This document shows, one piece after another, positions 6,175 to 13,964 of a stretch of 20,288 nucleotides of DNA. This DNA is from an uncultured Acidobacteriota bacterium (GTDB lineage Bacteria > Acidobacteriota > Blastocatellia > Pyrinomonadales > Pyrinomonadaceae): the NCBI GenBank assembly GCA_902826505.1, contig CADEFG010000017.1, positions 1 to 20,288 of the forward strand, read 5' to 3'. The position numbers and the translations under genes are program-made. A model generated the notes under the pieces. The model was not told where the DNA came from. It saw only the letters and a program-made list of their open reading frames with translations, and did not search any database. Each line of letters starts with the position of its first letter. Position 1 is the first letter of the stretch.

Positions 6175-8961
6175 ATGAATGTAAATTTAAAATCATTAGT
6201 CGGTAGATTAAACGACACTTGTCGGGGTGCGTTGGAAGGTGCAGCCGGACTTTGCCTTTCGCGCACAAATTACGATGTCGAGATCGAGCATATTCTAGCC
6301 AAATTGCTTGAGCAAAACGACACCGATCTGCACAAAATTTGTAGTCATTACGAGGTTAATATTGACCGTTTGAGCAAAGATGTCACAAATTCGCTCGATC
6401 GTCTGAAAACGGGAAATACACGCACCCCCGGACTTTCCGACCGTCTCCCGCAGTGGTTTCAGAATGCCTGGCTATTGGCTTCGGTTGATTTCGGCGCGGC
6501 GCGTGTCCGTTCGGGACACTTGCTCCTGGCATTGCTTTCAAACGAAAGCACTCAACGAATCGCCCGCGATGTTTCGAGAGAATTCAGCCATATTTCGGTT
6601 GAATCTCTAAACACGAAATTGCCGGAAATCACGCAGGATTCATCCGAAGCACGCGATGCGATGGCGCTCGGCGAAACCGCCGGAAGTTCCGATGGTGCGC
6701 CGGTTGCTTCAGGCGTTCCGGGCAAAACAAAGGCACTTGATCAATACACCGAAGATTTAACGGCAAAAGCGGCGGCAGGAAAAATCGACCCGATCTTGGG
6801 ACGTGATTTCGAGGTTCGCCAAATTGTCGATATTTTAACGCGGCGGCGGCAGAATAATCCGATTTTGACAGGCGAAGCCGGTGTCGGTAAAACAGCGGTC
6901 GTCGAAGGTTTTGCCTTGAGAATTTCGCAGGGCGATGTCCCCGAGCCGCTCAGAAATGTCGCCGTCAGAACGCTTGATTTAGGACTTCTGCAAGCCGGCG
7001 CAAGCGTTAAAGGCGAATTTGAAAACCGTCTGAAAGATGTCATCAACGAAGTAAAATCTTCTCCCCAGCCGATTATTTTGTTTATTGACGAAGCACACAC
7101 GATGATCGGGGCGGGCGGCGCAGCCGGACAAAATGACGCGGCAAATCTTTTGAAACCCGCATTGGCACGCGGCGAACTCCGCACGATCGCGGCAACGACC
7201 TGGGCAGAATACAAAAAATATTTTGAAAAAGACGCGGCGCTTGCCAGACGTTTCCAGGTTGTCAAAGTCGAAGAACCGGACGAAGAAAAAGCGATCGGAA
7301 TGATGCGCGGTCTGCTCGATAAAATGGAAGAGCATCACAACGTGCGTATTCTGGACGAAGCGATCGTCGAATGCGTCAAACTTTCAAATCGCTACATCAC
7401 GGGTCGCCAACTTCCTGACAAATCCGTTTCCGTTCTCGATACGGCTTGTGCGAAAGTCGCTATCGGACAAGGTGCAACGCCGGGCGCGGTCGAGGATGCA
7501 ACCCGCCGAATTCAACACCTGACTTCGGAAATCAATTCGCTCGAACGCGAACAGGTAACGGGCGCGGCACACGATGAGAGACTCGATGATTTGAAGGCAA
7601 AACGTGCGGCGACCGAAGAAGAATTAGCGAAACTTACCGAACAATGGGAAAAAGAGAAGGATTTGACAAATCAGATTCGCAACATTCGTTTGAAACTCGA
7701 AATGTCGCGGCTTGATCCGCAACCTGCGACAAACGGCGACGTAACGGCAGTTTCAAGTGAAAACATAGATTCATCAGAAATGGCTGCCGCCGCAACCGCC
7801 GAAACGACTTCGACGACCGGCGATGCAACCGGCACGGCAACAGCGCCCGAAACAAGTCAACCTGTTGACACGGAATTTTTGAGATCCGAACTCAAACGCT
7901 TGAATGCAGAATTAAAAGAGCTGCAAGGCGAAAATCCGCTGATGTCGCCGGTCGTCAACGGGCAAATTGTCGCCGAAGTAATTTCCGGTTGGACCGGAAT
8001 TCCGATCGGTAAAATGGTCGCCGACGAAATCAACGCGGTGTTACAACTTTCTTCGACTTTGCGCGAAAGAGTTCTCGGACAAGACCATGCGCTCGAAGCG
8101 ATTTCGCAACGCATTCGTACGGCACGTGCCGGTTTGACCGATCCGAAACGCCCGATCGGCGTGTTTCTTCTGGTCGGAACTTCGGGCGTTGGTAAAACCG
8201 AAACCGCGCTCGCTCTAGCAGATTCGCTTTACGGCGGTGAACGCAATCTGATCTCGATCAATATGAGCGAATATCAGGAGGCGCATACGGTATCTTCCCT
8301 CAAAGGGTCGCCTCCGGGATATGTCGGTTATGGCGAAGGCGGCGTTTTAACGGAAGCCGTTCGGAGAAAACCATATTCGGTCGTTCTTCTGGATGAAGTC
8401 GAAAAGGCGCATCCCGATGTGATGGAATTATTTTTCCAGGTTTTCGATAAGGGCGTTTTGGAAGACGGCGAAGGACGCGAGATCGATTTCAAAAATTGTA
8501 TAATTCTGCTGACTTCAAATGTCGGCACGGACACGATCATGAAACTTTGCGCCGATCCTGATACCAAACCCGAACCGGACGGATTGGTCGAAGCGGTCAA
8601 ACCCGAACTCGTCAAGGCGTTTAAACCCGCGCTTTTAGGGCGAATGGTAACGGTTCCGTATTATCCGATTTCCGATGACATCTTACGTTTGATCATCAAA
8701 TTACAGCTCGGAAAAATCAAAAATCGCATTATGGATAATCACGGAGCGCAATTTTCCTACGATGATTCCGTCATAGACACTGTGGCGAAACGCTGCACTG
8801 ATGTTGACAGCGGCGCACGTAACGTTTACAACATTTTGACCGGAACGCTTTTGCCGGAAATGTCAGGCGAAGTTTTATCGCGGATGGCTTCTGGTGACGG
8901 AATGAAAAAAGTTCACGTTTCGGTCGGCGAAGGCGAGAAATTCGCCTACGATATTAGTTAG
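6175..8961 (+). CDS. tssH: TssH (ClpV) sheath-recycling AAA+ ATPase
   Basis: ClpV is a hexameric double-ring AAA+ unfoldase that disassembles contracted TssB/TssC sheath so it can be reused. The 928-residue protein has a Clp N-domain (about 1-160), AAA domain 1 with Walker A GEAGVGKT at 233-240 and Walker B IDEAH around 304-308, a coiled-coil middle domain from about 440, and AAA domain 2 with Walker A GTSGVGKT at 668-675 and Walker B LLDEVEKAH with Asp740/Glu741. VISGWTGIPIGKM, the typical ClpB/ClpV linker before domain 2, is present. It separates from ordinary ClpB by context and by the N-domain. Unusual is an Ala/Thr/Ser-rich, low-complexity stretch at about residues 514-564, between the middle domain and the linker. 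The start has AAGGAG 11 bases upstream. Confidence 0.95.
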   Translation: MNVNLKSLVGRLNDTCRGALEGAAGLCLSRTNYDVEIEHILAKLLEQNDTDLHKICSHYEVNIDRLSKDVTNSLDRLKTGNTRTPGLSDRLPQWFQNAWLLASVDFGAARVRSGHLLLALLSNESTQRIARDVSREFSHISVESLNTKLPEITQDSSEARDAMALGETAGSSDGAPVASGVPGKTKALDQYTEDLTAKAAAGKIDPILGRDFEVRQIVDILTRRRQNNPILTGEAGVGKTAVVEGFALRISQGDVPEPLRNVAVRTLDLGLLQAGASVKGEFENRLKDVINEVKSSPQPIILFIDEAHTMIGAGGAAGQNDAANLLKPALARGELRTIAATTWAEYKKYFEKDAALARRFQVVKVEEPDEEKAIGMMRGLLDKMEEHHNVRILDEAIVECVKLSNRYITGRQLPDKSVSVLDTACAKVAIGQGATPGAVEDATRRIQHLTSEINSLEREQVTGAAHDERLDDLKAKRAATEEELAKLTEQWEKEKDLTNQIRNIRLKLEMSRLDPQPATNGDVTAVSSENIDSSEMAAAATAETTSTTGDATGTATAPETSQPVDTEFLRSELKRLNAELKELQGENPLMSPVVNGQIVAEVISGWTGIPIGKMVADEINAVLQLSSTLRERVLGQDHALEAISQRIRTARAGLTDPKRPIGVFLLVGTSGVGKTETALALADSLYGGERNLISINMSEYQEAHTVSSLKGSPPGYVGYGEGGVLTEAVRRKPYSVVLLDEVEKAHPDVMELFFQVFDKGVLEDGEGREIDFKNCIILLTSNVGTDTIMKLCADPDTKPEPDGLVEAVKPELVKAFKPALLGRMVTVPYYPISDDILRLIIKLQLGKIKNRIMDNHGAQFSYDDSVIDTVAKRCTDVDSGARNVYNILTGTLLPEMSGEVLSRMASGDGMKKVHVSVGEGEKFAYDIS

Positions 8962-8980
8962 TGCGACAGAAAAATAAAGG

Positions 8981-9016
8981 ACGAGTCAGGGCGAAAACGC
9001 TTTTGCACTGACTCGT
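8981..9016 (+). promoter_or_regulatory. Stem-loop in the tssH-vgrG gap
   Basis: ACGAGTCAG (8981-8989) and CTGACTCGT (9008-9016) form a perfect 9-bp stem; the 18-nt loop contains a minor AAAA/TTTT pairing. It lies 19 bases after the tssH stop and 40 bases before vgrG. Only a short, interrupted T-rich stretch follows, so it may be a weak terminator or an mRNA processing/stability element that uncouples vgrG from the core operon. Confidence 0.5.
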
Positions 9017-9056
9017 TCATTAATAAGCGCAATAAAAAGTTTGAGGTTTTTTATAG

Positions 9057-11201
9057 ATGGAGACGACACAAGACGGAAGGTTGATGAGCATTGCGACTCC
9101 TTTGGGCAAAGATTATCTATTGATCAATAGATTTACCGCGACCGAAGGGCTTTCCCAGCTTTTTTCAATTGACGTTGAACTTTTGCATGACGAAGGAAAA
9201 AAACTTAGTTTCAGTCCGACAACGGTTGACCCGCATTCACTGGTCGGTCAACCCGTCACGATTTTTATTTCGGCAGACGACGGTTCGACGCGCGAATTTT
9301 CGGGAATGGTCAATAAGTTTTCGCAAGGCAACCGCGATGTTCGTTTTTCCTATTATTACATCTCGGTCGTTCCGCATATCTGGCTTCTGACGCAAAAAAG
9401 CCAAAGCCGGATTTTTCAGCAAAAGAGTGTGCCGGATATTTTAAAAAAGATTTTCACTGGATTTCAGGTTAAATACGAATTACAGGATACCTATGAACCT
9501 CATAATTACTGTGTTCAATACCGAGAAAGTGATTTTGATTTTGCTTCGCGTTTGATGGAAGAAGAAGGAATTTATTTCTACTTCGAACATAAGGACGGAA
9601 CGCACCAGCTGATTATTGCCGACACACCGCAATCGCATCGCGATTGTCCAGGCAAATCGACGATTCCGTTTTTCGTCAATGTCGGCAATGATGACAATTT
9701 TATCGGCTCGGTCAGTACATTTTTAAGCGATTACAAATTACAAACCGGAAAGGTTACGCTTTGGGATTACAACTTTCAGCTTCCGACCAATCACCTCGAT
9801 TTGGAACAGCCGAGCCGTTTTTCGTTCGGGGATAGTCAAAAGTTGGAAAAATATGATTTTCCGGGCGGTTATGCGAACAACTTTGACGGCATCGACAAAG
9901 GCGGCGGCGAACAGTCGGGCGAACTGAATAAAGTTTTTAACGAAAGACAATCGACCGTCAAAAAAATGATGGAATCGTTTGACGCACAAGTTACGACGGC
10001 AACCGGAAACTCCGATTGTTGTTCGATCACCGCCGGATACCGTTTTACGCTTTCACAACATCCAAACGGCGAGCTGAACAAAATGTACACCATTTTGACA
10101 GCAACTCACGAAGCCGAGCAAAATCCGAGCTACGCGCCAACCGAAGGGGCGACCGATCCATATACTAATAGTTTCACCTGCATCGCGCACGGCGCAGGAC
10201 AACCCGGATTTCGTCCGCCGCGAAAAACGCCGAAGCCGATCGTTCAGGGCAGCCAAACGGCGTTTGTCGTCGGTCCGGCTGGCGAAGAAATTTTTACCGA
10301 CAAATACGGGCGCGTCAAAGTGCAATTTCATTGGGATCGGGACGGACAGGTTAATGAATCGAGTTCGTGCTGGGTGCGGGTCGCGCAAACCTGGGCGGGC
10401 AATAAATGGGGGACGATGTTCATTCCGCGGATCGGGATGGAAGTGATCGTCCATTTTCTCGAAGGCGACCCGGATCAGCCGATCATCACGGGCTGTGTTT
10501 ACAATCCGCAGACGATGCCGCCCTACACCTTGCCGGACGAGAAAACGAAATCGACGCTCAAATCGAATTCATCGAAAGGCGGCGGCGGATTCAATGAATT
10601 TCGGTTCGAGGATAAAAAAGGCTCGGAGCAGATCTTTATTCACGCCGAAAAGAATCAGGATATCCGCGTCAAAAATGACGTGATGGAAACGATCAAACAC
10701 GACCGCCATTTGATCATCGAGAACGATCAGTACGAAAAGGTTAAAAAAGATAAGCATTTGCAGGTGCAAGGCGATCATAACGAAAAAGTCACGGGCACGA
10801 TGTCGCTGACGATCGGGGCGGATTTGCAGGAAAAAGTCACCAGTAATTATGGGCTCGAAGCCGGATCGGGCGTCCATATCAAGGGAGGAATGACCACTGT
10901 TATCGAAGCCGGAACGGCTTTGACCTTGAAAGTCGGCGGCAGTTCGATCAACATCAATTCCGGCGGTATACAAATCATCGGTTCACCGATGTTGACGCTC
11001 AACAGCGGCGGTGCGGCGACACCCGGCGCGGGCTGCCAGCCCGAAGCGCCGAAAGACCCGAAAGAAGCTGACAACGCGCAGCCCGGAACGACGCCGACCC
11101 CGCCACCGCCGTCGCCGCCGGTTGCGCCGTTTACGATCGGTCCTTTGGCGGCTTCGATGAAAAGCGCGGCAAAAAAGGGAACCCCGTTTGCTGATATATG
11201 A
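9057..11201 (+). CDS. vgrG: VgrG (TssI) spike protein
   Basis: VgrG trimers form the tip of the T6SS puncturing device on top of the Hcp tube. This 714-residue protein has a gp27-like N-terminal region (about 1-390, with the characteristic QYRESDFDFASRLMEEEGIYFYFEH around residue 157), a gp5-like OB fold (about 405-480, with DKYGRVKVQFHWDRDG and WGTMFIPRIGMEVIVHFLEGDPDQPIITG), and a beta-helical needle (about 535-650) made of short repeats such as DIRVKNDVMETIKHDRH. After the needle comes a roughly 60-residue tail with a proline-rich run (TPTPPPPSPP near 680-690) but no recognisable toxin domain, so it looks like a structural VgrG with a docking tail. The region before the ATG has only a weak TTGAGG ribosome site. 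The adaptor and PAAR genes follow. Confidence 0.95.
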   Translation: METTQDGRLMSIATPLGKDYLLINRFTATEGLSQLFSIDVELLHDEGKKLSFSPTTVDPHSLVGQPVTIFISADDGSTREFSGMVNKFSQGNRDVRFSYYYISVVPHIWLLTQKSQSRIFQQKSVPDILKKIFTGFQVKYELQDTYEPHNYCVQYRESDFDFASRLMEEEGIYFYFEHKDGTHQLIIADTPQSHRDCPGKSTIPFFVNVGNDDNFIGSVSTFLSDYKLQTGKVTLWDYNFQLPTNHLDLEQPSRFSFGDSQKLEKYDFPGGYANNFDGIDKGGGEQSGELNKVFNERQSTVKKMMESFDAQVTTATGNSDCCSITAGYRFTLSQHPNGELNKMYTILTATHEAEQNPSYAPTEGATDPYTNSFTCIAHGAGQPGFRPPRKTPKPIVQGSQTAFVVGPAGEEIFTDKYGRVKVQFHWDRDGQVNESSSCWVRVAQTWAGNKWGTMFIPRIGMEVIVHFLEGDPDQPIITGCVYNPQTMPPYTLPDEKTKSTLKSNSSKGGGGFNEFRFEDKKGSEQIFIHAEKNQDIRVKNDVMETIKHDRHLIIENDQYEKVKKDKHLQVQGDHNEKVTGTMSLTIGADLQEKVTSNYGLEAGSGVHIKGGMTTVIEAGTALTLKVGGSSININSGGIQIIGSPMLTLNSGGAATPGAGCQPEAPKDPKEADNAQPGTTPTPPPPSPPVAPFTIGPLAASMKSAAKKGTPFADI

Positions 11202-11216
11202 CCGGACTGTTAATTT

Positions 11217-11235
11217 GATAACCCGTGCGGTTATC
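11217..11235 (+). promoter_or_regulatory. Small hairpin before the adaptor gene
   Basis: GATAACC (11217-11223) and GGTTATC (11229-11235) form a perfect 7-bp stem with a 5-nt loop (CGTGC). No T-tract follows. It lies directly upstream of the chosen ATG at 11249 and contains the alternative GTG at 11225, which makes that upstream start unlikely. Any role in coupling adaptor translation to vgrG is inference. Confidence 0.4.
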
Positions 11236-11248
11236 GTCAACTGATAAA

Positions 11249-11761
11249 ATGACTAAGGAAGAATTGGAGAAAATTTTGTTTGTCGAAAATGCACGCGCCT
11301 TCGCGGTTTTGGACGGTGCCTCGATTCCAAATCTGCGAATGAAGCTTTATGAGATGCGTCCGCCGCATTACTGCCTGTTTCGCGGCGAACGCCCGCCCGA
11401 CGTGCTGGATGTCGCGCCGTATGTCGTTCAACTCACGCCCGGAACCGTATTTGCCGATTGGCTTTTGAGCGAATCTTTGGGAAAACACTGGGGAATTTTC
11501 GTGCACAGCCGACATTCGATCAAGGAAATGCGCCGTCATTTCCGCTCGCTGATAACGGTCTATGACGAAGCAGGTAATCCGATGATTTTCCGCTTTTACG
11601 ACCCTCGTGTACTATCGAATTTTCTGCCGACCTGTAACGCCGACGAGCTTAAAACATTCTTCGGTACGGTGGGAACCTTTTTTGCTGAAAACGTCAAGGA
11701 AGAAACTCTTTTGTCGTTCAGTTTAGAAAACGACGAGTTGAAACAAACAGATTTAAATTAA
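11249..11761 (+). CDS. DUF4123 T6SS effector adaptor (Tap/TEC type)
   Basis: Proteins with the DUF4123 domain act in the cytoplasm as chaperone-adaptors that bind a particular effector and load it onto its cognate VgrG. The 170-residue sequence has the family pattern: FAVLDGASIPNLRMKLYE near the start, a central VAPYVVQLTPGTVFADWLL, then WGIFVHSRHSIKEMRRHFRSL and the typical IFRFYDPRVLSNFLPTCNADELKTFFG ending. I chose ATG 11249 because the domain begins shortly after it; a GTG at 11225 would add eight residues but sits in a hairpin. Neither start has a good Shine-Dalgarno sequence. Its place right after vgrG and before PAAR and putative cargo is the classic adaptor position and supports calling the downstream genes effectors. 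Confidence 0.88.
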   Translation: MTKEELEKILFVENARAFAVLDGASIPNLRMKLYEMRPPHYCLFRGERPPDVLDVAPYVVQLTPGTVFADWLLSESLGKHWGIFVHSRHSIKEMRRHFRSLITVYDEAGNPMIFRFYDPRVLSNFLPTCNADELKTFFGTVGTFFAENVKEETLLSFSLENDELKQTDLN

Positions 11762-11773
11762 TGGAGAAAAAAT

Positions 11774-12274
11774 ATGCCGACAGGACCAGCCGCCCGAATT
11801 ACAGATAATGTGATGCACCCATTACCGCCCGTCTTAACGCCCGGACCGGGAAGTATGAATGTGCTGATTGGTTTTTTGCCCGCCTGGCGCGGGATTCCAG
11901 CTGCCGCCGCCGCCGCCTTACAAGTAGCCAAACAAGCGTCTGACATTGCCATTCAAACAGCTGAAGCGGCAACCCTAGCCGCGGCGGGCACACCGGGCGC
12001 GCCCGCCGCTTATGCCGCTGAGCAAACGGCTAAAACAACGGCACTGGCATCGTTGAGCAGCACAATTTCCGGTATGGCTGGGATGTCGGACATTCACGCT
12101 TGTGTGACGCCTTCGCCCGTTCCGCCGCACGGACCCGGTGTTGTCGTTGACGGTTCGCAAACCGTTCTTATAAACAATATGCCGGCGTGCCGGATGGGCG
12201 ACACGATTATCGAACCGCTCGGACCACCGAATAAAATCATGAAAGGCGAAATGACGGTTATCATCGGCGGTTAG
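11774..12274 (+). CDS. PAAR-domain spike-tip protein with Ala-rich insertion
   Basis: PAAR proteins cap the VgrG spike with a small metal-binding cone and often recruit effectors. This 166-residue protein starts with PTGPAARITDNVMHP and ends with a repeat-like strand region (HACVTPSPVPPHGPGVVVDG, then a second part with NNMPACRMGDTI and VIIGG). Candidate metal ligands are His15, His108, His119 and Cys139, with Cys110 nearby. An Ala-rich, probably helical insertion (about residues 42-100) splits the domain after the first strands; it is amphipathic and not clearly transmembrane. A good ribosome site (ATGGAG) precedes the ATG, 12 bases after the adaptor stop. No toxin domain is fused, so it probably serves as tip or docking protein for separately encoded cargo. 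Confidence 0.87.
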   Translation: MPTGPAARITDNVMHPLPPVLTPGPGSMNVLIGFLPAWRGIPAAAAAALQVAKQASDIAIQTAEAATLAAAGTPGAPAAYAAEQTAKTTALASLSSTISGMAGMSDIHACVTPSPVPPHGPGVVVDGSQTVLINNMPACRMGDTIIEPLGPPNKIMKGEMTVIIGG

Positions 12275-12316
12275 CCGAATTTGGAAATGATTTTTATTTA
12301 GTTTAGGGGAACGAAA

Positions 12317-13090
12317 ATGATTATTCGGGATGCTCAAATTAAAGCGTTGGAAGGGGCGGCAGTTGATAATTTTGTGCTTGAGATGGGCGCGCATTGCCGT
12401 GATTTTTCCCCGCATCTATGCAAAACCCTGAAGGAAGAACAGTTAGAAGCGGCAGTCAGGGAAGGAATTTCGCGGGCGGAAACGCACGGCTTTACCCATC
12501 GCGGTCCGGTGCGTTTTTATCTTGATTTAATGATCGTTTTCGGCAGCGGTTTCGATACCGACCCGCAATATCCGTGGGTGGCGGAAATTCTCGCGCCGAA
12601 CGAGGAAGAAGAAATTTCGCAGTTGCAGAGATCGGAAGCCCTGCACGAAAAAACCGCCGCATATCTCGAAGAAGTTGACGGCGAAAAAAACGCTTATACG
12701 CTCGAAGCACTGCAAGATTTATCGGACAGAATCAAAGCCGGCTTAACTTTTAAGCGTGAAAGTTTCGATGCTGATTTATTGGAGTTGATGAAGGAGGTTC
12801 ACCCGCGAAAATACGAGAAAACGGGCGAAGACGCGCTCCGGCAGTTAATCAAAAACAAACGCGAAAAAGCCCTTAAGGAACTGGGATTTAAAGAGCCGCG
12901 CGCCGTTGCATTGATCGTCATTCTGGCATTCGCCTTCGGACATCAATTCGATGCCGATCCGTTTCTGCCGTGGATTTCGCGGACGTTGAACAAAGAAAAA
13001 GAATCACCCGAAACGAAAGCCGAAGAGCTTGAACGCCGTGCTGTCATCTGGCTCGAAGCGGTCTTGAAAAACGCGAAGGAGAATAAATAA
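12317..13090 (+). CDS. Unrecognised 257-residue protein with internal duplication
   Basis: I do not recognise a named family, although proteins with the motif pattern FGxxFDxDPxxPW seem typical of T6SS effector neighbourhoods. The sequence contains two related halves: residues about 40-93 (ending FGSGFDTDPQYPWVAEIL) and about 168-224 (ending FGHQFDADPFLPWISRTL), each preceded by a charged helix and followed by an acidic/basic helix with an aromatic residue (AAYLEEV, IWLEAVL). There is no signal peptide or transmembrane segment, and it is rich in Glu and Lys, so it is cytoplasmic or secreted cargo-associated. Its TAA stop abuts the ATG of the first protease gene with no gap, implying tight translational coupling. 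It may be a chaperone or co-loaded partner of the protease; this is inference from context. Confidence 0.7.
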   Translation: MIIRDAQIKALEGAAVDNFVLEMGAHCRDFSPHLCKTLKEEQLEAAVREGISRAETHGFTHRGPVRFYLDLMIVFGSGFDTDPQYPWVAEILAPNEEEEISQLQRSEALHEKTAAYLEEVDGEKNAYTLEALQDLSDRIKAGLTFKRESFDADLLELMKEVHPRKYEKTGEDALRQLIKNKREKALKELGFKEPRAVALIVILAFAFGHQFDADPFLPWISRTLNKEKESPETKAEELERRAVIWLEAVLKNAKENK

Positions 13091-13901
13091 ATGGGTGCGA
13101 GAACGACACCGGAGTCTCCTTCAAAAGAAAAAGACGCCGCCGACCCGGTCAATAAGACCAAGACTGATTGCAAGGACGAGAAAAAATGCTGGGTCGACGA
13201 TTACGACAAGGAAATCTCCACGCCTTCCTACGGGCGTTACAGTCAGCCGTATAAAAAAGACGGAACGAAGCACGCCTACACCGACAAGGTTCAGTATAAA
13301 CTCTACGCGCCCGTCAAAACCGGCACGGAAATCACCATTGAAATAAAATTCAAAGTTGAAAAACAGGCTGACGTGACGGATGCCGATGTAACTTCGGCGA
13401 AAACGAAACTGGAGAACGGCGTCAATACTTATTGGGATAATAAATTTACGCTCGAAGCCGACGATCCCGAATGCGGCAAGAAATCGTTCAAGATCCGTTA
13501 TAAAATCGTTTGGGTTGATTCGGGACAGCATTACACGATCAAGGTTCATAAAACTTATGCCCGCGAAGGCGTGTCGGGAAATGTGATGAATGTTTCAAAA
13601 ACGACGGATGATTGGACGTATGCCCACGAGGTCGCGCACTGTTTCGGACTGCCGGACGAATATTCATACACGACCGATGATGAAACCGTGAAATATTACA
13701 AACCCGACGGAACATTGGACGCGGCGGTTTCCGCGCCGACCTTTAAGGCAAAAGACGCGGCGGATGCAACCATTATGTCATCGGTTAATAATCTGACCGT
13801 CTTAAAACGTCATCAATGGTACGTCGCCATCGAAACGCAGGAATTATTAACCGCGAAACTCGGACGAAAAATAAAATGCGATATAAAATAGCCATAATTT
13901 T
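13068..13901 (+). repeat. Direct repeat, copy A (834 bp), holding protease gene 1
   Basis: This block matches 14814-15647 at an offset of 1746 bases. I found one mismatch, in the leader (A versus G in AATAAATAA/AATAAGTAA), and none across the 801-bp gene. It begins inside the last codons of the 257-residue gene and ends 10 bases after the protease stop codon. It therefore carries the ribosome binding site GAAGGAG, the protease gene and the first codons of the overlapping frame. Comparison was by eye. Confidence 0.9.
13091..13891 (+). CDS. Putative T6SS metallopeptidase effector, copy 1
   Basis: This is a 266-residue predicted zinc protease and probable T6SS cargo. The zinc motif HEVAHCFGLPD (179-189) fits HExxHxxGxxD: His179 and His183 bind zinc, Glu180 is catalytic, and Asp189 could be the third ligand, as in snapalysin-type metzincins. 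A Met-containing turn ATIMSS (226-231) follows at a distance seen in metzincins. The first 40 residues are polar and charged with two cysteines (27, 33) and look like a disordered or docking segment; there is no signal peptide, as expected for a T6SS substrate. The C-terminus is basic (GRKIKCDIK). The ATG directly follows the stop of the upstream gene, with GAAGGAG upstream. The DNA is identical to copy 3. Protease activity is well supported by motif; the target is unknown. Confidence 0.8.
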   Translation: MGARTTPESPSKEKDAADPVNKTKTDCKDEKKCWVDDYDKEISTPSYGRYSQPYKKDGTKHAYTDKVQYKLYAPVKTGTEITIEIKFKVEKQADVTDADVTSAKTKLENGVNTYWDNKFTLEADDPECGKKSFKIRYKIVWVDSGQHYTIKVHKTYAREGVSGNVMNVSKTTDDWTYAHEVAHCFGLPDEYSYTTDDETVKYYKPDGTLDAAVSAPTFKAKDAADATIMSSVNNLTVLKRHQWYVAIETQELLTAKLGRKIKCDIK

Positions 13902-13950
13902 TCGCCGGGAATTCAAAGTAAAATTTTGTAATAGAAGTATCGAACAGTAA
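13876..13950 (+). pseudogene. Immunity-gene remnant after protease copy 1
   Basis: A frame starting ATG within the last 16 bases of copy 1 begins MRYKIAII, exactly as the intact gene at 15622 begins, then diverges (FRREFKVKFC) and stops after 24 codons. The shared eight residues come from the duplicated block, which ends within codon 9. It looks like a 3'-truncated leftover of the immunity gene created at the duplication breakpoint. It could also be an untranslated by-product of the repeat. Confidence 0.55.
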
Positions 13951-13964
13951 AGGAAAATAAATAA

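Noticed and set aside
13095..13346. An 83-codon frame that appears identically at 13095 and 14841
   Set aside because: It is an out-of-frame shadow of the duplicated protease gene. It recurs only because the DNA is identical, and has a basic, low-complexity composition typical of shadow frames.
13091..13891. The proteases as ordinary secreted exoenzymes
   Set aside because: They have no signal peptide, and they lie in a vgrG-DUF4123-PAAR module, which fits T6SS delivery better than general secretion.
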